Source: Parvibaculum sp035325945 (GTDB lineage: Bacteria > Pseudomonadota > Alphaproteobacteria > Parvibaculales > Parvibaculaceae). Taken from it: a stretch of DNA of 64,000 bases. The notes below the pieces were generated by a model that was not told the origin of the DNA, did no database searches, and was given only the letters and a program-made list of their open reading frames with translations. The translations under genes and the position numbers were made by a program. Below, piece by piece: positions 18,344 to 27,749 of this stretch (the stretch's first letter is position 1; each line of letters begins with the position of its first letter). The DNA is taken from assembly GCF_035325945.1 (NCBI RefSeq), contig NZ_DAOKYX010000007.1:55580-119579 (forward strand). The letters run 5' to 3'.

Positions 18344-19054
18344 ATGCTCACGCGGAAACAGCACGAACTCCTGATGTTCATTCATGAGCGTATCAAGGAG
18401 GGAGGCGTTTCTCCGAGCTTCGACGAGATGAAGGAAGCTCTCGACCTGCGGTCGAAGTCGGGCATCCATCGCCTCATCACCGCGCTCGAGGAGCGGGGCT
18501 TCATCCGCCGTCTCCCCCACCGGGCCCGCGCACTCGAAATCCTCAAGCTGCCCGAATCGGCCTCCCCCAGCCTTGCCGTTTCGCGCGCCAAGGGTTTCTC
18601 GCCGAGCGTCATCGAGGGCAGCCGCGGCAAGGCGCTCAGCCGCGACCTTCAGCCTGCCAATCAGCCCGAAAATACGATCACCCTTTCCGTCATGGGCCGC
18701 ATCGCGGCCGGCACGCCCATCGAGGCGCTGCAGGAGGAGAGCCATCAGGTCAGCGTGCCGATCTCGCTTCTCGGCACGGGCGAGCATTATGCGCTCGAGG
18801 TCAAGGGCGACTCGATGATCGACGCCGGTATTCTCGATGGCGATACGGTGCTCATCCAGCGTTGCGACACCGCCAATAGCGGCGACATCGTCGTGGCGCT
18901 CGTCGACAATATCGAGGCGACGCTGAAGCGGTTGCGCCGCAAGGGCGACTCGATCGCGCTCGAAGCCGCGAACCCTGCATATGAAACGCGCATCTTCGGC
19001 CCCGACCGGGTCAAGGTGCAGGGCAAGCTCGTCGGCCTGCTGCGCCGCTACTGA
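18344..19054 (+). CDS. lexA: SOS repressor LexA
   Basis: This 236-aa repressor silences DNA-damage genes and cleaves itself when RecA filaments form. The N-terminal winged helix spans about residues 1-65 (MLTRKQHELL...SKSGIHRLITALEERGFIRR). The cleavage bond is A122-G123 (GRIAAGTP). The catalytic pair is S157 (VKGDSMIDAG) and K195 (EATLKRL). The long linker (residues 70-110) is usual in alphaproteobacteria. The ATG at 18344 fits family starts; a TTG at 18329 in the same frame is less likely. Its stop overlaps the convergent comEC stop by 7 bases. Confidence 0.97.
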   Translation: MLTRKQHELLMFIHERIKEGGVSPSFDEMKEALDLRSKSGIHRLITALEERGFIRRLPHRARALEILKLPESASPSLAVSRAKGFSPSVIEGSRGKALSRDLQPANQPENTITLSVMGRIAAGTPIEALQEESHQVSVPISLLGTGEHYALEVKGDSMIDAGILDGDTVLIQRCDTANSGDIVVALVDNIEATLKRLRRKGDSIALEAANPAYETRIFGPDRVKVQGKLVGLLRRY

Positions 19055-21252
19055 TCCCTCGCCTCGCCGGCGGGTTTGGGCTGGCGCTGAACCCAAGGGC
19101 GCGCGCCCCTGCTCTCGCGCGCGGTCTCGATCCGCACTGCCCCATCATTCCCGTAGTAAAGCGCGATGGCGCCGCCTCGCCAGAGATCGAAGCGGTCGAT
19201 GAGCGTCGGCGCGCGGCACTGCTTCCTCAAGCGCCAGGGAACTCCGAAGCGGGCGATGACGATCTGCGCCGTCTCGCAATCCTCCGTAAGCGCATCATGG
19301 GTGGCTGGTAGCGCGATGACCGGCCTTCCCTCCTCCCGCCACAGACATCCCAGCGCATCGCAGCGAAGAAAGTCCGCTTTCGCCTCGGCAGGTTTGCGCG
19401 GATCGCCATCGCGGCGCAGCCACTGCCCGGCGGCGTAGGACGCCCGCGCGGAGGTGAGCGCGAGGCGGCCATCCGCCATGCGAATGGCGGCAAGCGCGCC
19501 CTCGCGGTCGATCAGCACGTCAGGTCGCGCGCCGCTCGTCCACATGGCGAGGCTCAGGAGAACCGGCGCCACGCCGAGATAGCGCCAGCGGCCGCACCAG
19601 AGGGCGAGCCACAAACCGCCAAAGGTCAACAATCCCAGCGAGGCCATGGGCGCGGCAGCGACGAGACGGTCCGCCCCTTCCCAACCGGCAACCTGATGGG
19701 CGACCCAAAGCATCGCATCGATGCCCTGGCCCATGAGCCAGAGAGCCGGGCCGTCGAGCCCCAGAGGCATGAGAATGAGGGCGACGAGCGCCATGGGCAT
19801 GACGATGGCGCTCACTATCGGCAGCGCGCCCATATTGCCCGCCATGCCGTAAAGGGCGATCCGGTCGAAATGAAATGCCGCATAGGCCCCGGTCGCAAAT
19901 CCGGCAACCGTCGTCGTGAGCAGGATGCCGGCGACATGGTTCGCGGCGAAGCGGAAGAAGGTGGCGACCACACCCTCCGGTCCCTCGCGCATCGCCGCGA
20001 GAAGACGCTGGGCAAACGGAGTTTCGTAGAACGCGATGAGGGCGACGACGGCGGAAAACGACATCTGGAAACTCGCACCGAGAAGGCTTTCCGGCCGCCA
20101 GACGAGCACGATGAGCGCCGCCAGCGCGACGTTTCGCATGCTGAGCGCCGGGCGATCGAAGAGGATCGCCAGGAACATCAGTGAAATCATGATCCAGGAG
20201 CGCTGCGTCGCGACCTCTGCGCCTGAAATCATGAGATAGGCGGTCGAACCGAGGAGAGCTGCCGCAGCGCCCCACTTCTTGATTGGAAAGCGCAGCGCGA
20301 TTGCCGGCACCGCCGCGAAACAGGCGCGCACGAGCCAGAAGAGCGAGCCGCCGAAAAGCGCCATGTGCAGGCCCGAGATCGAGAGCACATGGGCGAGGCC
20401 AGCATTGCGGAGATCTTCGGCCGCCCATTTCGGAATGGCGCGCTGCTCGCCGGTGATGAGGGCGGCGGCAACCGGGCCCGCCGCGCCACCGATCGCGGTT
20501 TGCACGCGCATGGTGATGCGGTGCCGCAAGCGGGCGAGCGCCGTCGCCGCATCGTTCGGCGCGGGCGCGATCCGCTCCGGCTTGGTGAAGGCGAAGCCGA
20601 CGCCGCCAATTCTCTCGAACCACACCTGCCGCGCATAGTCGAAGCCGCCCGGCTGAACGGGCTCGGGTGGCGGCAGCAGCCTTGCGCGGAGGCGTATCGT
20701 TTCGCCGGGTTCGATGGCGTCGCTTTTCATGCGGAGCTGGATGCGGATGCGGGCTGGAAGCGAGGCCGGCGCGAGCCGCTCCATGAAGACCGGGGCAACG
20801 AGCAGCGAGAGAGCGCCCCTGTCCGTCCGTTGCGATTCGACCACGCGGCCTTCGAGCGCGCCGCTCCATGCGCGCTCGAGCACGGGGGCCGCCACGCTCC
20901 AGCTCCGCAGGCAGGCGAATGTGAAGCCGAGCGCGATGCAAAGAACCGCCGCCGCCGGGATGGCGAGGGCGGCGCGGCGGAAGGTGGCGATAAAGACGGC
21001 CGAGGCAAGCACCAGCGCCGCGAAGGCGAGCCAGAGCGGCGGCTCGGCGGGGAGCGCGAAATAGAGCGCGATGCCGAGCCCCATGAGGACAGGGGTCCAC
21101 AGGAACCAGCGGTCGCTTTCGGCCGCGAAGGAGCGGGAGAGGCCATGCCAGGCCGCGCGGGCGGCGTCGACGTCCGGTGGCCCCCCGGCCGCCCGGGCAT
21201 CGGCGCCCGCCGCAGCCCCGCCCGTCGCAATCGCCAAACCTTGCCCCTCCAC
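19048..21252 (-). CDS. comEC: ComEC/Rec2-family DNA-uptake channel protein
   Basis: This 734-aa inner-membrane protein resembles the channel that passes single-stranded DNA into the cytoplasm in natural transformation. It has an N-terminal DUF4131/OB-like region with membrane segments (residues about 50-260). The multi-pass Competence domain follows (HVLSISGLHMALFGG near residue 300 and about eight further hydrophobic segments). The C-terminal beta-lactamase-like part (after about residue 560) lacks an HxHxDH metal motif, so it is probably not a nuclease. The gene starts with GTG and is divergent from gltX. Whether this organism is transformable cannot be told. Confidence 0.88.
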   Translation of the reverse strand: MEGQGLAIATGGAAAGADARAAGGPPDVDAARAAWHGLSRSFAAESDRWFLWTPVLMGLGIALYFALPAEPPLWLAFAALVLASAVFIATFRRAALAIPAAAVLCIALGFTFACLRSWSVAAPVLERAWSGALEGRVVESQRTDRGALSLLVAPVFMERLAPASLPARIRIQLRMKSDAIEPGETIRLRARLLPPPEPVQPGGFDYARQVWFERIGGVGFAFTKPERIAPAPNDAATALARLRHRITMRVQTAIGGAAGPVAAALITGEQRAIPKWAAEDLRNAGLAHVLSISGLHMALFGGSLFWLVRACFAAVPAIALRFPIKKWGAAAALLGSTAYLMISGAEVATQRSWIMISLMFLAILFDRPALSMRNVALAALIVLVWRPESLLGASFQMSFSAVVALIAFYETPFAQRLLAAMREGPEGVVATFFRFAANHVAGILLTTTVAGFATGAYAAFHFDRIALYGMAGNMGALPIVSAIVMPMALVALILMPLGLDGPALWLMGQGIDAMLWVAHQVAGWEGADRLVAAAPMASLGLLTFGGLWLALWCGRWRYLGVAPVLLSLAMWTSGARPDVLIDREGALAAIRMADGRLALTSARASYAAGQWLRRDGDPRKPAEAKADFLRCDALGCLWREEGRPVIALPATHDALTEDCETAQIVIARFGVPWRLRKQCRAPTLIDRFDLWRGGAIALYYGNDGAVRIETARESRGARPWVQRQPKPAGEARDQ

Positions 21253-21473
21253 CCCGAAAAAGGCCCCGAACAGGCCGTGAACGGCAGCACAATCCCGCGC
21301 GTTTCAGGGCTTACCCTGCGTTGCCGCGATGTGCTAGAAAGCCCCTGCCCTGCTGTGATCCGAGCGCGTCGCTATGCGCTGCCGGATATGAGCTTGCCAA
21401 CAATTATTCGCCTTGCCTACCTGATTGGGCCTGCCTGTCCGGGCAAAGCACATGGGTGGGACGATGGAAGATC

Positions 21474-22901
21474 ATGACGGAACCGAAGAAAGTCGTAACC
21501 CGCTTTGCCCCCTCGCCGACGGGCTTTCTGCACATTGGCGGCGGGCGCACCGCGCTGTTCAACTGGCTCTTCGCGCGCCGGCACGGTGGAACGTTTCTGC
21601 TCCGGATCGAGGATACCGACCGGGAGCGCTCCACCGACGCCGCCATCGAGGCGATTTTCGAGGGCTTGCGCTGGCTCGGCCTCGACTGGGATGGCGACGT
21701 CACCCACCAGTTCGCGCGCCAGGCGCGCCACCGCGAGGTCGCGGAAGAATTGATGAGGCGCGGCAAGGCCTATTACTGCTACGCCTCCCCGCAGGAACTC
21801 GAGGAAATGCGCGAGAAGGCGAAGGCCGAGGGCCGCCCTATCCGCTATGACGGCCGCTGGCGCGACCGCGATCCCTCCGAAGCGCCTGCCGGCGTCAAGC
21901 CCGTCATCCGCTTCAAGTCGCCCAATGAGGGCGAGACGATCGTGCGCGATCACGTCATGGGCGATGTGCGCTTCGCCAATGAGCAGCTCGACGACCTCAT
22001 CATCGTCCGCAGCGATGGCACGCCGACCTACAATCTCTCCGTCGTCGTCGACGATCACGACATGGGCGTGACCCATATCATCCGTGGCGACGATCACCTG
22101 ACCAATGCCGGGCGCCAGAGCCAGATTTACGAGGCGATGGGCTGGGACGTGCCGGAATTCGCGCATGTGCCGCTCATTCACGGACCGGACGGGGCAAAGC
22201 TTTCCAAGCGTCATGGCGCTCTCGGCGTCGATGCCTATCGCGACATGGGCTATCTGCCAGAGGCGATGCGCAACTATCTCGCCCGGCTCGGCTGGAGCCA
22301 TGGCGACGACGAGATCTTCTCGACCGAGCAGGCCATCGAATGGTTCGACCTCGAACATATCGGCCGCTCGCCCTCGCGCTTCGATTTCGCGAAGCTCGAA
22401 AATCTCAACGGACACTATATCCGCCAGGCGGACGACACGCGGCTTGCGGAGCTGACCATCGAGCTGATGCAGCGTGTCGGCGGCTGGGCATCAGACGGCG
22501 ACAATGCGGAGCCAGCCTTCCGCGCGCAGTTCATCGCGGCCATGCCGGGGCTCAAGGAGCGCGCGAAGACGCTGATCGAGATCGGCAAGGGAGCCGAGTT
22601 CCTGCGTGCCGCGAGGCCCATTCCGCTCGACGACAATGCGCGCAAGCTCCTCAATGACGAGGCGCGCGCGCTGCTCAAGCGGCTCCATGCGCTGCTCGAA
22701 GCGAGGCAGGACTGGAGCGCCGAGAGCATCGAGGCCGACGTGCGCGCCTTCGCCGACACCGAGAACCTCAAGCTCGGCAAAGTGGCACAGCCCCTACGCG
22801 CCGCATTGACGGGAAGCTCGGTTTCACCCCCTATCTTCGACGTGCTGACGACGCTCGGCCGCGAAGAGTCGCTCGGACGTATCAAGGATCAAGCGGTGTA
22901 G
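21474..22901 (+). CDS. gltX: Glutamyl-tRNA synthetase GltX
   Basis: This 475-aa class I synthetase charges tRNA-Glu. The HIGH-type motif appears as PSPTGFLHIGGGRTALFNW and the KMSKS-type motif as GAKLSKRHGALG. Alphaproteobacteria without GlnRS use this enzyme also to mischarge tRNA-Gln, and many carry two gltX copies; which role this copy has is unknown. The ATG at 21474 (MTEPKKVVTRFAPSPTG) follows GATGGAAGATC. The frame is open to 21177, but that part lies in the comEC start region. Confidence 0.95.
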   Translation: MTEPKKVVTRFAPSPTGFLHIGGGRTALFNWLFARRHGGTFLLRIEDTDRERSTDAAIEAIFEGLRWLGLDWDGDVTHQFARQARHREVAEELMRRGKAYYCYASPQELEEMREKAKAEGRPIRYDGRWRDRDPSEAPAGVKPVIRFKSPNEGETIVRDHVMGDVRFANEQLDDLIIVRSDGTPTYNLSVVVDDHDMGVTHIIRGDDHLTNAGRQSQIYEAMGWDVPEFAHVPLIHGPDGAKLSKRHGALGVDAYRDMGYLPEAMRNYLARLGWSHGDDEIFSTEQAIEWFDLEHIGRSPSRFDFAKLENLNGHYIRQADDTRLAELTIELMQRVGGWASDGDNAEPAFRAQFIAAMPGLKERAKTLIEIGKGAEFLRAARPIPLDDNARKLLNDEARALLKRLHALLEARQDWSAESIEADVRAFADTENLKLGKVAQPLRAALTGSSVSPPIFDVLTTLGREESLGRIKDQAV

Positions 22902-22944
22902 CCCTCGCCCGAGGCGAGATCGCCCTATAGAATGTTCAACAATC

Positions 22945-22979
22945 GCCGGATCGGATCGCAAACAAAAGAGCGATCCGGC
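22945..22979 (+). other. Alternative hairpins in the gltA leader
   Basis: GCCGGATCG (22945-22953) can pair with CGATCCGGC (22971-22979), 9 bp. Alternatively CGGATCGC (22952-22959) can pair with GCGATCCG (22970-22977), 8 bp. The two stems are mutually exclusive and lie 30 bases before the gltA start. Neither has a T-tract. A TATAGAAT sequence at 22926 could be a -10 element without a clear -35. Confidence 0.45.
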
Positions 22980-23008
22980 AAACCAGCAAAGGACACAGGC
23001 AGGGAAGC

Positions 23009-24325
23009 ATGACAAAAGTTGGAACCCAAGCTGGCGCGAAGTCCACCGCAACGCTTTCCGTCGATGCAAAGAACTTCGACCTTCCCCTTTTTGAAGGCTC
23101 GATCGGCCCGAGCGTGATCGACATCTCGAAGCTCTACGGGCAGACGGGGCACTTCACCTACGACCCGGGCTTCACCTCGACCGCAAGCTGCGAGTCGAAA
23201 ATCACCTATATCGACGGCGAGGAAGGCGTTCTCCTTTATCGCGGCTATCCGATCGAGCAGCTCGCCGAGCACGGCAACTTCCTCGAGACCTGCTATCTGC
23301 TGCTCAACGGCGAACTGCCGAAGCCGGACGAATTCAAGGAGTTCGACCGCGCCATCACGAACCACACCATGGTTCATGAGCAGATGCAGTTCTTCCTGCG
23401 CGGCTTCCGTCGCGACGCGCATCCCATGGCGGTCATGTGCGGCATGGTCGGCGCCCTGTCGGCCTTCTATCACGACTCGACCGACATCAACGATCCGATG
23501 CAGCGCATGATCGCGAGCCGCCGCCTGATCGCGAAGATCCCGACGCTCGCCGCCATGGCCTACAAATATTCGCTGGGCCAGCCCGTCGTCTATCCGCGCA
23601 ACAGCCTCGGCTATGCCGAAAACTTCCTCCACATGTGCTTCTCGGTTCCGGCCGAGGAATACAAGGTCGATCCGATCCTCGCCCGCGCCATGGACCGCAT
23701 CTTCATTCTCCATGCCGATCACGAGCAGAACGCCTCGACCTCGACGGTCCGCCTCGCCGGCTCTTCGGGCGCCAACCCCTTCGCCTGTATCGCGGCCGGT
23801 ATCGCCTGCCTCTGGGGCCCGGCACATGGCGGCGCCAACGAAGCGGCGCTCAACATGCTCTCCGAGATCGGCACGGTTGATCGCATCCCGGAATTCATCG
23901 CCCGCGCCAAGGACAAGAACGATCCGTTCCGTCTGATGGGCTTCGGCCATCGCGTCTACAAGAATTACGATCCGCGCGCCCGCGTGATGCAGAAGACCTG
24001 CCACGAGGTGTTGCAGGTTCTCGGCATCAAGGACGACCCGCTGCTCGATGTCGCCATCGAACTGGAGCGGATCGCGCTCAATGACGAGTACTTCATCGAA
24101 AAGAAGCTCTATCCGAATATCGACTTCTATTCCGGCATCACGCTGAAGGCGATGGGCTTCCCGACGACGATGTTCACCGTTCTCTTCGCGCTCGCCCGCA
24201 CGGTCGGCTGGGTCGCGCAGTGGAACGAGATGATCGAGGACCCGGATCAGCGCATCGGCCGTCCGCGCCAGCTCTATACGGGCGCGCCGCGTCGCGACTA
24301 TGTCGCGCTCGACAAGCGCAAGTAA
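23009..24325 (+). CDS. gltA: Citrate synthase (type II) GltA
   Basis: This 438-aa cytosolic enzyme condenses acetyl-CoA and oxaloacetate at the entry of the citric acid cycle. It belongs to the larger type II class, with an N-terminal beta-domain (VIDISKLYGQTGHFTYDPGF). Catalytic regions are HADHEQNASTSTVRLAGSS, GPAHGGANEAAL and MGFGHRVYKNYDPRA. The C-terminus RPRQLYTGAPRRDYVALDKR is typical. It is followed at once by a strong bidirectional terminator. Confidence 0.97.
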   Translation: MTKVGTQAGAKSTATLSVDAKNFDLPLFEGSIGPSVIDISKLYGQTGHFTYDPGFTSTASCESKITYIDGEEGVLLYRGYPIEQLAEHGNFLETCYLLLNGELPKPDEFKEFDRAITNHTMVHEQMQFFLRGFRRDAHPMAVMCGMVGALSAFYHDSTDINDPMQRMIASRRLIAKIPTLAAMAYKYSLGQPVVYPRNSLGYAENFLHMCFSVPAEEYKVDPILARAMDRIFILHADHEQNASTSTVRLAGSSGANPFACIAAGIACLWGPAHGGANEAALNMLSEIGTVDRIPEFIARAKDKNDPFRLMGFGHRVYKNYDPRARVMQKTCHEVLQVLGIKDDPLLDVAIELERIALNDEYFIEKKLYPNIDFYSGITLKAMGFPTTMFTVLFALARTVGWVAQWNEMIEDPDQRIGRPRQLYTGAPRRDYVALDKRK

Positions 24326-24350
24326 GACCGGGAACTTTCGAGACAAGAAA

Positions 24351-24380
24351 GAGGCGCCTTGCGGCGCCTCTTTTATTTTT
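24351..24380. terminator. Bidirectional terminator shared by gltA and lpxB
   Basis: GAGGCGCC (24351-24358) pairs with GGCGCCTC (24363-24370) around a TTGC loop. TTTTATTTTT follows on the plus strand, with an A/T-rich flank (AAGAAA on plus, TTTCTT on minus) on the other side. It lies 25 bases after gltA. The lpxB TAA (24375-24373) falls inside the plus-strand T-run, so the hairpin begins 3 bases after lpxB ends. Confidence 0.88.
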
Positions 24381-25551
24381 GCGGGGGAAGCATCTCGAGT
24401 ACGGCGCGCGCTGCGCGCAGGCTCGGCCTGTCGCCACCCACGCCCATGACATGGCGGAGATCCTCGAGATCCGCGAGCGCGCGCGCTCTTTGCGGCGTGT
24501 CTTGCAGCAAGGGGCGCAAGGTGTCGGCAAGCGCCTTGGGCTTCGCTGCGAATTGCAGAAACTCGCGCACGGCCGGACGATCGAGAATGAGGTTCACGAT
24601 GACGACCGAGGGCACCTGAAGGAGCCCCGAAACGGCCCAGGCCGCGACCGGATCGATCTTGTAGGCAACGACCATCGGCACGCGGGCGAGCCCCAGTTCG
24701 AGCGACACGGTGCCCGAGGCGGCGAGCGCCGCCGTCGCCGCATCGAATGCCGCGCGCTTCTCCGCCTCTCCTTCGACGAGTTCGACCGGAACTCTCCAGC
24801 CCTTCACGGCCTCCTCGACGAGGTGGCGCACATGCGGCACCGTGGGGAGAACGAGCTTGAGGCCCGGAATTTCGGCGGCGAGCAAGGCGGCCGTCTCGCC
24901 GAACACGCTGACGAGGCGCTTCACTTCATTGGTGCGGCTGCCGGGCAGGAGCAGAAGCAGAGGCGCATCCGGCGCGATGCCGCGCTTCTTGCGGAATTCG
25001 AGGCCGGAGCCCGGCTCCGGCAGGCGCTCGATCGCGGGATGCCCGACATAGACGCAATCGAGATTGGCTTCCGCGCGGAAGAAGTCCGGCTCGAAGGGCA
25101 GAAGCGCGAGCACGCGCTTGATATAGCGAGCCATGGCCCGCGCACGGCCGCGCCGCCAGGCCCAGACGCTCGGCGCCACATAATTCGCAATCGGAATATC
25201 GGGCGCGCGCTTCGCCACGCGCTTCGCCACCATATGCGTGAAATCGGGGCTGTCGATGATGACGAGCACGTCGGGCCGCTCCCGCACGGCGAAGTCCGCC
25301 GTCTCGCGCATGCGCTGCAAGATGAGTGGCAGGCGTGGAATGACTTCGCGCGGGCCCATCACCGATGTGTCAGACATGGGAAATATGGATGAAAGGCCTT
25401 GGGCGATCATGTTCGGTCCGCCCGCGCCGGTGATGCGAACACGGCCTCCGGTAAGCTCCTTCAGCGCCTCCATCAGCTCGCCGCCAAGCGCATCGCCCGA
25501 GGGCTCGCCGGCCACCAGCATGATGTGAGGGACGCGCGTCTCGCCACTCAC
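24373..25551 (-). CDS. lpxB: Lipid-A-disaccharide synthase LpxB
   Basis: This 392-aa peripheral membrane glycosyltransferase joins UDP-2,3-diacylglucosamine and lipid X to form the lipid A disaccharide. It starts with IMLVAGEPSGDALGG. Further signatures are IDSPDFTHMVAKR, NYVAPSVWAWRRGRA, VGHPAIE and LLPGSRTNEVKR, with the C-terminal nucleotide-sugar site ASGTVSLELGLARVPMVVAYK. It overlaps lpxI by 4 bases (ATGA) and closes the long rpsB-to-lpxB gene run. Confidence 0.95.
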   Translation of the reverse strand: MSGETRVPHIMLVAGEPSGDALGGELMEALKELTGGRVRITGAGGPNMIAQGLSSIFPMSDTSVMGPREVIPRLPLILQRMRETADFAVRERPDVLVIIDSPDFTHMVAKRVAKRAPDIPIANYVAPSVWAWRRGRARAMARYIKRVLALLPFEPDFFRAEANLDCVYVGHPAIERLPEPGSGLEFRKKRGIAPDAPLLLLLPGSRTNEVKRLVSVFGETAALLAAEIPGLKLVLPTVPHVRHLVEEAVKGWRVPVELVEGEAEKRAAFDAATAALAASGTVSLELGLARVPMVVAYKIDPVAAWAVSGLLQVPSVVIVNLILDRPAVREFLQFAAKPKALADTLRPLLQDTPQRARALADLEDLRHVMGVGGDRPSLRAARAVLEMLPPQK

Positions 25552-26414
25552 GATTTCGGCCCAATCGTGCGGCTATGCGGAAAGCCCAGAACGAAAAGTC
25601 CAAGTTCGTTGGCGCGGCGCACGACGTCGTCCGCATCGTTGACGATCGCGCCATCGGCCTCGACGGCGATCCCGGCAAGACCGGCGGCGGCAGCGTTTTC
25701 GACCGTCCGTATACCGATGGTTGGCCTGTCCACCCTGCGCTCCTGTTCGGGCTTCGGCAGTTTCACGAGCACGCCGTCGCGCTCCAGATCGCCAGGCGCA
25801 CGCACGGCGGCAAGCTGAGCCAGCATGACGTCGGTTCCTCTCACATCTTCGAGCGCGATGATTTCGCCCTTGCGCGCGACCGCGCCCTGGCCGGCATCGC
25901 GCGCGCCGAGATCGCGGGCGGCGGCGATCGCAATGTCTATGTCCTTCTCCTGCGAGGCGCTGGGGGCGCGGATGGTGAGCAGCCCTTCCCGCGCGAGAAG
26001 CTGCGGCAGAAACGTCTCCACGCCTACGACCTTGAGGCCATTTTCCTCGAGAAATTCCACGACGCCGCGCAGCAGCGCATCGTCGCCGGTCTTGAGCCGC
26101 CGGATGAAGCGCGGAAGGAGAAGCAATCCCCTGAAGTCCGGAACGATATCAGCGAGCCGCGGCCTGTTCATCGGGCCGATGATGACGATGTCCTCGCAGC
26201 CCGCCTGCTTGAAAAGCTTGAGAAAGCGTCCCATGGCCCCGACACGGACCCAGCCATGCGGATAGCGCGCGATGTCCGGTCCCGCGGCGCCCCTGACTCC
26301 GACGATGAAGACATCGCGGCCCGCGGCCCGCGCCGCATCGGCCACCGCGAGAGGCAGCGGTCCGCCGCCTGCGGCGATGCCGAGCTTGCGGGGTCTGGAG
26401 GCGGATGAACTCAT
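25548..26414 (-). CDS. lpxI: UDP-2,3-diacylglucosamine pyrophosphatase LpxI
   Basis: This 288-aa protein (former DUF1009) hydrolyses UDP-2,3-diacylglucosamine to lipid X and UMP. It replaces LpxH in alphaproteobacteria. It shows the N-terminal KLGIAAGGGPLPLAVADAA nucleotide-binding segment, IIGPMNRPRL, and the C-terminal KLPKPEQERRVDRPTIG stretch. Its place between lpxA and lpxB fits the pathway order LpxA-LpxI-LpxB. It is coupled to lpxB by an ATGA overlap and lies 25 bases after lpxA. Confidence 0.93.
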   Translation of the reverse strand: MSSSASRPRKLGIAAGGGPLPLAVADAARAAGRDVFIVGVRGAAGPDIARYPHGWVRVGAMGRFLKLFKQAGCEDIVIIGPMNRPRLADIVPDFRGLLLLPRFIRRLKTGDDALLRGVVEFLEENGLKVVGVETFLPQLLAREGLLTIRAPSASQEKDIDIAIAAARDLGARDAGQGAVARKGEIIALEDVRGTDVMLAQLAAVRAPGDLERDGVLVKLPKPEQERRVDRPTIGIRTVENAAAAGLAGIAVEADGAIVNDADDVVRRANELGLFVLGFPHSRTIGPKS

Positions 26415-26439
26415 GCGACGTGCCTCGGCTCGCCCGTGG

Positions 26440-27221
26440 CTAGCGCGGCAGGCAAAGCGGCCTGTCGGACCCGGCCTGGATGAAGTTCACGATCTCCATC
26501 ACCTCGGCATTGCCCTCGAAGCGTTCCTTGACGGCCGCGACACGATCGCGAAGCGCGCCTTCGGGCGCAAAGATCTGGCCATAGGCATCGCGCAGCGAGC
26601 TGATCTGCTCGCGCGTAAAGCCGCGCCGTTTCAGGCCGACGAGATTGAGCCCCATGAGATGTGCGCGATTGCCGACGACGAGGCCGAAAGGAATGATGTC
26701 GCTCTCGACCGCGCTCGCGCCGCCGACAAAGGCATGCCGCCCGATGCGAACGAACTGATGAACGGCGGAGCCGCCGCCGAAGATCACGAAGTCCTCGACG
26801 TGGCAATGTCCGGCGAGCAGAGTCGCATTGGAAAAGATGACATGGTCGCCGATCTGACAGTCATGCCCTACATGCGCGCTCGCTAGGAAGGTGCAATGGC
26901 TGCCGACGCGGGTCACCATGCCGCCGCCTTCCGTGCCCATGTTCATGGTCACATATTCGCGGATGAGATTGTCGCTGCCGATTTCGAGCGTGCTCGGCTC
27001 GCCGCGATATTTGAGGTCCTGCGGCGGCTGGCCGATCGACGCGAAGGGATAGACCTCGTTGCGCGGCCCCATCGTCGTCCGCCCCGCGATCACGACATGG
27101 GAATGCAGCGTGACATTGTCGCCAAGCTTCACATCCGGCCCCACGATGCTGTAGGGGCCGATCTTCACGCCCGAGCCGAGTTCCGCCTTCGGATCGACGA
27201 TGGCTGTCGGATGAATATCCG

Positions 27222-27225
<4 letters not shown>
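26440..27225 (-). CDS. lpxA: UDP-N-acetylglucosamine acyltransferase LpxA
   Basis: This 261-aa cytosolic left-handed beta-helix enzyme transfers a 3-hydroxyacyl chain from ACP to UDP-GlcNAc, the first step of lipid A synthesis. Hexapeptide repeats run from IHPTAIVDPKAELG to about residue 185. The catalytic His lies in FLASAHVGHDCQIG, and a helical C-terminal domain follows. The ATG at 27225 overlaps the fabZ stop by 4 bases. Confidence 0.96.
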
Positions 27226-27701
<476 letters not shown>

Positions 27702-27749
27702 CCTGTAGCCCTCTCTCGTGCGGCCGCCGCCGCATGTCTCCCTCTCGCC

